A DNA stretch of 64,000 nt from Cylicocyclus nassatus. Taxonomy: Eukaryota; Nematoda; Chromadorea; Rhabditida; Strongylidae. Positions 43,301 to 52,300 of this stretch are shown here, one piece after another. Location: NCBI GenBank assembly GCA_958299035.1, contig CATQJL010000112.1, forward strand, positions 16,592,880-16,656,879, in the 5' to 3' direction. The notes beneath the pieces were generated by a model. It was not told the DNA's origin and did not search any database. It saw nothing but the letters and a program-made list of their open reading frames with translations. Position 1 is the first letter of the stretch. Each line of letters begins with the position of its first letter. Position numbers and translations under genes: made by a program.

Positions 43301-46300
43301 GGAATTGGATGGTCTTCTGCGTCCTTTTTGGGGCGCGTATCCATTCATTCGAGCAATCTCCAGCGCCCTACTTTGTGATTCCTTCCGTTCTTCTTCGCCT
43401 GTGCATACGTTCGTTGCCGTTTTGAGCATGTTACGAATGACAGCTCTTTTAACAGCGATCGGATGTGCAGAACGAGCATTGATCATGATATTCTTGGAAC
43501 TCTCTTTACGATACCATTTCACACTCGCAGCGCCGTTGAACAGTTTGATTTGTACGTTGAGAAAGGGGAGCCATTTTTCGGTTGCTGCCGCGTAAGCTTT
43601 ATGTGCTGTGACTGTTGATTGAGTAGTCGAAAACACTCATCCATTTCGGATTGTGTTGATGTTATGACGCAACAGTCATCGATGTAGCGACAATACATAA
43701 GAGGCATACGTGACAGCACTGGTTCTTCTATTTTGCTCATAAAGCAGATCACCAATACTGGAGCTAGTCTCTGTCCCATTGCAAGACCTCTTAGTTGAGT
43801 ATAGTATGTTCCTGACCACCGAAAGATGTTACAAGAAAGGCATTCTTGGATCAGGAGCATAACCGATCTTGTACTCAACCCGAAGGTTTGGATGTTGCTA
43901 CCAAAGCTGTTCAACATTTCCGAAACTGCCTGCAGAGCATCATCATTTTGAACATTCGTGTACAGAGACACGACATTAAAAGATTCTGCTATACATTGCG
44001 TTTGCAAAGTAGTGTTGCGAAGGCGTTCTAAGAAATGATTCGTATTGGTTAAATGAGACGGAACTTTGTCCAGAAGCTGATTAACAATCTTATTCAAGAA
44101 CCAGGAAATTCGGTCGGTTGGTCCTCCTACACAACTTATGATCGGTCTTATTTTCAACTGTTCTGCCGTCAAAATGCGCGTGTCATCAGTAGCGGTTAGT
44201 TTATGGGTTTTAACAAGACTGTAAAAGACTGGGCATTCTGGTGCAATCTGCTGAGAAAGCTCTCGGGAAGGCCAGCTGCTCTTCCTGCTTCCACCCAAAC
44301 ATGGTTTAGTCGCTTGTATTGTGCTTGAAAGTCTTTCTCAGTTACACGGCGATAGATGGTCGTATCGCTAAGGTGGAGTTCTGTGATTTTCCTGTAGATT
44401 TGTGGAAGAACCACAAATTCTCCTCCCTTGTAGCTTACCGAGATACGTATAGCTTTACTAGAGACTAAATCACGTACTTCCTTATAGCCAAGTCGTTGCG
44501 AATGAATCAAGTTGATCGGTTGTGGGTGCTTAGCTTGATGAGTATAAGCATCTAGCACACCAGCAGATAGAATCTTAAACTTGACACCAGCTTCAGCCGA
44601 TGGCTGAGGTTCTTTGTAAAACAAACTTGGGAAAGGAATGGGTGGAATTGTTCGTCTTGACTGTGAATTTTGAGCATTCTGTGAATTTTGGTCATTATCA
44701 CTAAGTCTAGTCCTTATTCGCAATTGGTCTCGGAGTCTGTGTAAACCACCGACAACTTTCCGAAAAACAGACCCATCAACTTTTTGAACGATAGAAAATG
44801 AAGGGCCTAGACTAAGAAACCCAAGCGCGTCATTAGAAATAGGAGTGTCGTCAATCACCGTGACTTTAGCCAATTTGGTTAGATTTTCATTTTGAGTTGT
44901 AGACTCGATAAAGCGGTGGATGGAAGGTAAGTTGCTTTCAACGTTACCCGTATTTTTGAGAGTAGCACTTCGAAGTTTTTCGTACTTAGCGCAGAGTCTG
45001 GATTTGGTTTCAGATCGAATAGAAGCACAAATCGATCTCGAGCCGTTCTCAATCCTCCTCCAAGATCGAGCAGGTACGAGACGTCGGCACGCATCTTCTT
45101 TACGAGTACATTTCAACAAGGACGAGTACAATACATGCTGCTTTTCTTTGATAATGACTGTTAGAATCGTGCAATAGATCTTCTTTATCTTCGAGTCATT
45201 CTCTTCGAGGCTGCATAGTGCTCCCAGCTTCTTGTTTGAAATGAATTTCGGCACCGTGTTGGACGTCCTGCACCGTTGGAGATACTTGATCGACTGGCGG
45301 AGGGATACCGCTTTCTATCGAAGCGACAGTGCTTCTTTGACCAGAGGAAAAACTCGTGGCGGTATATCAGTAAGTAACTTCCATATTTCCTCCTTTCTTA
45401 ACCTCGGAATAGTTAGTTGTAATGTGGTGAGTAGTTAGTATGCCAGCACGAGGTTAGTAGATTTATTGTTAGTAGTGGCGGCCTAACGTTTCGACGATTT
45501 CGTCTTCTTCAGAGGCCTAAAGTGGTAGGAGATTTAGATCTGTCCAGTGCTGTCACGTATGCCTCTTATGTATTGTCGCTACATCGATGACTGTTGCGTC
45601 ATAACATCAACACAATCCGAAATGGATGAGTGTTTTCGACTACTCAACCAACAGTCACAGCACATAAAGCTTACGCGGCAGCAACCGAAAAATGGTTGGC
45701 TCCCCTTTCTCAACGTACAAATCAAACTGTTCAACGGCGCTGCGAGTGTGAAATGGTATCGTAAAGAGAGTTCCAAGAATATCTTGATCAATGCTCGTTC
45801 TGCACATCCGATCGCTGTTAAAAGAGCTGTCATTCGTAACATGCTCAAAACGGCAACGAACGTATGCACAGGCGAAGAAGAACGGAAGGAATCACAAAGT
45901 AGGGCGCTGGAGATTGCTCGAATGAATGGTTACGCGCCCCAAAAAGGACGCAGAAGACCATCCAATTCCACTCATAGCAATCAGCACCAACAGAAAGTAC
46001 CTCTTTGCCTTCCTTTCGTTTCTGACGAAACTAGTGCTGCAGTGCGGCGATGCATTGATCGTGCGAACTTGCAAGACGATGTCATTTTAGTTGATATTCC
46101 TAGTGATAACATCAGAAAGCGGCTAGTTCGTAACAGACTATACGACAACTACTGCAGAGTCCAAGACTGCGTAGTTTGTCCATCCGGTAAAGTTGGTGAC
46201 TGCGGTAAAACGGGTGTTATATATGAGATTGAATGTGTCGAGTGCAGCGCCACTTATATCGGAGAGACTGGGAGACCGCTTTGGGTAAGAATAAAGGAAC

Positions 46301-49300
46301 ATCTTGCCAGCAAGAGAAGGGGAAGTCTTACCACACCGCTTGGTAAACATAGGGTTGAATTCCATTGTGGTAAAGACTTCGAAATTACGTGCACTATACT
46401 GGCATGCGAGTCTGATACTGCTAGTAGAAAAGCTCTCGAGGCATTCTGGATTTTTGCAAGAAATCCATGCATGAACAACCGAAATGAGTGTGCGTCAATC
46501 ACGAATGCCTTTTAACTATGTGAGTTGAAGAATGCCACTGATTAATATCAATATGGAATACGCTCTATTCCATACTAGTGGCACTCGAGGACGGCCGCAT
46601 TCAACATCCACCTGAGCGGCAGCGGTGGAGGGGGTCAGTTCGTCTTTTGCGTACTTGCGTATTTTTCTTTGTAACATTCGGGGGTGGAATCGAGGCTGGC
46701 CAGGGTGGAGGAGGTTTGTGGTGGGGTAGAGCATAAGATCTAAATCTCCTACCACTTTAGGCCTCTGAAGAAGACGAAATCGTCGAAACGTTAGGCCGCC
46801 ACTACTAACAATAAATCTACTAACCTCGTGCTGGCATACTAACTACTCACCACATTACAACTCAGTTTGATGTTTTTTCGACTTTCCACCACTTTTTTAG
46901 GTAGATTCATCTAAAGGCCTTCTTTCCATATTCAGTTATATGCCAATTACACAAACTAAAAAGCTCATAACTCGCTTCAGAGGAATGCTTCGCAGCTATG
47001 GACAGCATATTTGGAATCAGCGTTCCGAGGTGATTCTAAATATACGTGCCTCATTTCAAAGGCCGACCTAAGTAAAGTGACTTCCCTTGTAAGTGCCCTT
47101 ATCGCGACTTAAAGTAAAAAAATTTAAAAAAATGAAAGATACAAAAACCTCGTCACCTTCTCATAATCTAGAACCAATGTGATATCTCCATTCCCCAATT
47201 TTTTTCAGCCAGACAAAAAGAAGCTTATGAGTTGCGCGATTTTTTCTTTTGATGGCAAACAAAATGATTCCAAAAATTTCAGCAACTTTGAGTTTCTTCA
47301 CTTATTTCCAAATTCTCAAAACTTTTATCTACACCACGCACTGCGTGGACAATGTATAATTGCCCTTTTTCTATCCCTGCGTGGACGGTGTATCACATTG
47401 CCTTCTTTCTCTCCCTGCTTAAATCGTGATAGATTTACCTTAGAATGCCGTTCCCGATCAGTGCCCTTGATGAAATTTCAACAACTCTTTCCAAAATTTT
47501 AAGAAAGCAAAGATAATGCCGCGAGCTTCTACCGCTACAATTACATCGGAGTAGTAAATATGAAAATGACAATTGAACTTGTAAAAACTCACTCCTCTCC
47601 ATCCGGTACTCTTGATCCAATCTTAATTACTTAGATATCCTATTTTTTTCATTCCTTGTTTGCGTACTTTTTGTATCACAAGTTACTAATAAACTACAAA
47701 TTTTCTGCGGTCCTGATCGATACACAATTTGTGGCAATTGCTCGATCTCTAAGGGAATTCTCGCAACACAGCGCGATGAGGTGCAGGCTGCTGAAAAATC
47801 TTTCCGCGAGAAATTGTGGACGACGAGAGCACTTACGCTGACTTAGCCGTGGCGCTGATGCCAGCTCCTCGCGGCCTGCTGCGGCACAAAGGGGCTGCTT
47901 GGGTAACACTTGCTATGCATCCGAGCGTTGACATTACTTACGATAGAAGGAGTCTTGAAGTTTGAAAGATCTCTGAATTTATCGAGAAAGGTAGCATGCT
48001 TGTTCTTATTTGAAATATACACAACAGTCACTGGCAACACTAGAGGCCTTAAATGATGTGTTGCGTTAAATCTGCTTTTCTAGCTTTCTCTCAAAACTTA
48101 TTCAAATCCCGATATTCCTATCTTATTCCCTTCTCTGATAAACCGCGATAATTGTTTTGACTTGAATGAACTTAAAAAACATCGCGATTTCAGGTGTTTC
48201 AGGTAACATCACGACACTGCCATTATCGCGGAACAAAATGCATACCATTAAATGGTGTAAGCCTCCACAAATCTAATAGCTCCCCTCTGTTCTCTTTCCA
48301 AGGAGCGGCTAGTCAACAAGTCAGCGCAAGGAAAGCTCCAGACATGTCCCAAAAAAGCTCGCCGAAGAAAAAGCGAGACTGGCGGCAGGTTGAGGTTTAA
48401 AATCAAGATCTCCAGTTTAAACCAAATGTAGATGATTCGCAAAATGATCGATAAAATATCCATTTTTGGTAGTAATGAAGTGGGACACATACGCTTTGTA
48501 AAATCGTGAAAGCAGAGGATCACAAGAAAGTTCCGGTGGTCGCAGTATGTTTTCCGCCACATTTAAAATCACATAATAACGTTCCTGTTGATACGGAGAA
48601 AGCCTGAAAGAGATAATGATAGTTAGCATTATCATACATCTGTTGCAAAAAACGAACCGCCTAGCGATTATTTGCCACATGATGATGCCAAAACTGTAAA
48701 TGTCACACTTTTCATCGTAGTATTTGGAAGCTCGAATAACTTCAGGAGCCATTGTAATAAGTGTTCCTTTTTCCATAGTCATTGAATCGTGCAAAGTAGT
48801 GTAAGTGCCAAAATCACAGACTTTCAAGGTATGAAAACCATTGCAAAGAAGAAGACTGAAAAGATTAGAAGGCATTATGTTGAACCAATGTTGAGGTAGA
48901 GAAATTTCACAAACTACTTTGACTTCACTTGAGGAATATCGGTGTCAAGACAAAAAAGTGCAAGGTGTGTTGAAGAAAGTGTATTAAAAGCAAATGAGAT
49001 CATATTTCCTTGCATATTCCTGAGTAATCAAGGAAAAATTGGCTAATACGAGTTGTTTTCTGTCTTCGCAAAAACGAAGTTTCATAGAATTTGAGAAGGT
49101 TTACAAGGTCTTTTCAGCTTACTTCATTCCTTGTCCTTTTTTCAATGATGACATTGACCGAAAACGATCCTGCCTCAAAACTATTCTTTTTCCGACATTA
49201 GCTTTTTCTTACAAGTTATTAAGGCGCATTCTCCGCGGATTCGCAACCTTTCGAAGCTGGTAGTCCACGTCTCAAGGGTCCTCAACGGGATAACATATAG

Positions 49301-52300
49301 GCTGTAGCAATCAGCATCGGTTATGCGACGTCTCGCGGCAACTTGCGACTGTACGGTGTGATGCGTGCGAAATTCGCCACGCGTTTAAGGAACGTCGCAT
49401 GTGACGATGCGTACTCGCAAGGCATACTAGCGCGGGATCAATGCTACTGATACAGCCTATATCTGATACGAGCTCCTCTGCGAGCGGTCGTTAAAGAATT
49501 TCTTTCAGCAAGCGCTGGCCAAATCAGCTCTGACTGTTATTACGCAGTTTCGGGCATACGCCGAGCATAGGTAACCTCTTATGGTAAAGGTGTCATCGCT
49601 GGGTTTAATTTCCCAAGTTTAGGGTACTTTCTCTCAGCGGAAGTACCTACAGGCTGTGCGGTCCTTCTAGGACCTTGCGGCCCTCAACTTGCATGTTCTC
49701 GAGTCCGCGAGGATGCGGCCACTACGCCACAATCAATTTATAAAAAAGCCGCGTTTGTTCTCTAAGCGTTCGTCTAACAAGTGGCCGACATTCTTTCGAA
49801 TCTCTGCAAGCGGACCGCAAGATATCAGCAGACTATTTTTTCGGTGCCTGCTTGCCTATAAATAGCATGGCCGCTTATCCTCGGCGATTCTTTTAATACA
49901 AATTTTTTAATATATTCTTTCCTTCATGCAGCATATGGTGGATCTTTTTCTAGCTTTCGCTTACATCGTACCTTCGCTCGGAAGCAGCGTCCGGGCAAGT
50001 CGTATGAATACTTCTGCTCACCTAGTTTAACCTTTCCGCTGCATTCCAAAAATCATAAAGAGCGCGAAACTGTCAAAAACGATCTTATTCAAAAAAATCT
50101 GGATTTTTCATTTGAAGGTATGGACGCAATATCTGCAATGGCGGTGACAACAAAAGGATGAACTATTGCAGCTTTGAGCGGGATGTGTTCGATCTACGTA
50201 AGTTGTCGCTCTATCTTGCAGTTCTCAAGTCCATTGCTGTTTTCTCTTCTTCAAAACAGAGTTTTAATGGAAGAGTTGTGCAGGTGAAAAGCCTTACAAG
50301 GCCGTTGCTTTTCGTTCCAATTCCTATATCCAAATTCCCCTCAATAATTCCATTCTAGTGACATCCGATTTCACAAAGTACTATTTAGGTACGCTCTTGT
50401 GTGCGAACCTTCAACTGCTCAGAATTATCTGTATGAACTTCAAAACTTTACAGAGGGCAGATGGACTACGCGGAGCAGAATTCACCGTGTGTATTAGTGG
50501 AAAAGTCATGTAAGAGATACTCACTTTTGTAGCTTCAAATCTCTATGAACTTGCTCCTTACTGTGAAAAAAACTCATTGCATCTGACAATTGATATAGCC
50601 AAGAAATAGCGTGATCAACTTCGTATTTGATAGACTGCTTCGAAATAACTAAAATATCATTTTATTATAAACCAAGTGCTATTCCATTGGGAAACTCACG
50701 CCATGCAAGACTGCAATCCATCAATTCCATAACTATGCCCATACCATTTAGAGGAGAATTGTGGAGCCCGAAGAATTTTATGCAGTTTTTGTGAGTTTTC
50801 AAATAGGTATAAAAGATCTTGGCTTCTCGAACTAAGGCACAGCGACGATAAGCAGAACTTGCGTACTTTATGGCGACGTCTCTGGGAACAAACACATTGA
50901 AAGCACAGAAAAGCTCTTGTTTACAAGATAGAAAAGGACTAAGATCATTCCTGCATATATACACGGTGCGCCAAAAATCTTGGTTTACGAAGCCGGTCCA
51001 CAACAAACAAGCAAGAAACATTCCACAACAAAACAAGCAAGAAATCACATGTCACATGAGGCCGAAGCTTTGCGATGAGCAATTTGAGATTCCAAAACGG
51101 TATAACCTTGAATCAGTTGGCTTGGCAACTGGAAGGCGGGGCTTTGTAACCTAATTGAAGCCCCTCGCGCCTGCTACGCAGTCTGCGTCTCTCCCGCGCG
51201 CGTGCTCTCCGATCATTACCTTGCCTTGGTTGAGTCACAAGCCCCGCCTTCCAGCCGCGAAACCAGTAGAATCAAAGATTATATTTGACTAGCTGGCATA
51301 CCCGGCTCCGCCGTATGTTCCGAATAGAAAATTCCATTTCTTAACCGATCCGAACCAAACTTGGCACACATACACTTCGGGCCCCGGCGGGTGTCACAGT
51401 CCACTTTTCGTTATCGATTGATGTCGATTTTATCGATTTTTTGCAAAATTTGAGACAGGGGGCTTGGATTTGGCACAGGGGGGTAATCGAGCATGCTGAT
51501 TACGAATACAATATTAGTTTTCGAAACCGTGCATTACTTTTATCGATTTTATCGATTTTTTTGCAAAATTTGAGCTAGGGGGCTGGAATTTGGCAGGGGG
51601 TGTAATCGAGCATGCTGATCAACCCCACGGGGGTGTCGCATGCTCGATTACCCCCCTGTGCCAACTCCCAGCCCCGTAGCTCAAATCGATAAAATCGATA
51701 TAGATCGACGACGAAAAGTAGCCTATGACACCCGCCGGGGCCCGTAGTGTATGTGTGCCAAGTTTGGTCCGGATCGGTCCAGAAATGGAATTTTCTATTC
51801 GGAACGTACGTACAGACAGACATACAGACAGACAAACAGACATTCAGCTTTATATATAAGATGTATGGTCTCTGAGAAGCAATATTCAAGAGATAAAAAC
51901 GCATTTTCTCTCTACTGTGTCTTATTGCGATTGTTTTTCAAATCGCAACTAAAGTTTTCGCAAACTTTCAAAGTACTGCTGTCTTTTTGTAATATACTGT
52001 TGATTTAGCACGATGCAGAAGGATACGATAACATAAAAACAAAAAATTTGTGAAAAATGTCATTTTACAGAATAACCCCTCATTACTACACTCTTATAGC
52101 GAAAACACCTTCTAACGATGTAAAAACGTTGCAGTGTTCTAAATAGGCACTATGTCTAATGGTTCCAGGCTGTGTTTCTGTGAAAAAAACAGAAGCGATA
52201 AGGGGATTTACTTTGTGAAATGATGATTTTCGCAGTTCTTGTTTTTGCATCTCCATGCGAGATTGAAGCGTGCCAAAGTAGCATATGGACTTTTGTTATG

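Larger units (their letters stand above)
42356..46858. mobile_element. Compound Penelope-like element PLE1
   Basis: A 13-bp duplication AACTCAGTTTGAT flanks the whole unit (42343-42355, 46859-46871). Layout: terminal repeat A (42356-42521), a minus-strand coding copy (45254 to 42713), terminal repeat B in direct orientation (45376-45541), then an inverted plus-strand 5'-truncated copy of the 3' half (45542-46740) ending in an inverted terminal repeat C (to 46858). Direct pseudo-LTRs with an attached partial inverted copy are a known PLE architecture. The copies are nearly identical, so the insertion is recent. It sits in element R within the last kinase intron. Confidence 0.9.
40100..47950. 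repeat. Host palindromic element R, split by mariner and Penelope insertions
   Basis: The left arm (about 40100-41245 and 42162-42342) mirrors the right arm (46872-47950). Paired words include CCGCAGAAAATTTGTA, GAACGCTGATTC/GAATCAGCGTTCC, CGCTTCAGAG/CTCTGAAGCG and ACAAGGGAA/TTCCCTTGT. Most of the middle is the nested mariner-type element and the Penelope element. A truncated relative is at 58730-59150. It lies wholly inside the last kinase intron. Confidence 0.55.

Noticed and set aside
48194..48400. ORF ending in basic SPKKKRDWRQVEV
   Set aside because: Lies in the kinase intron on the opposite strand without homology or splice support.
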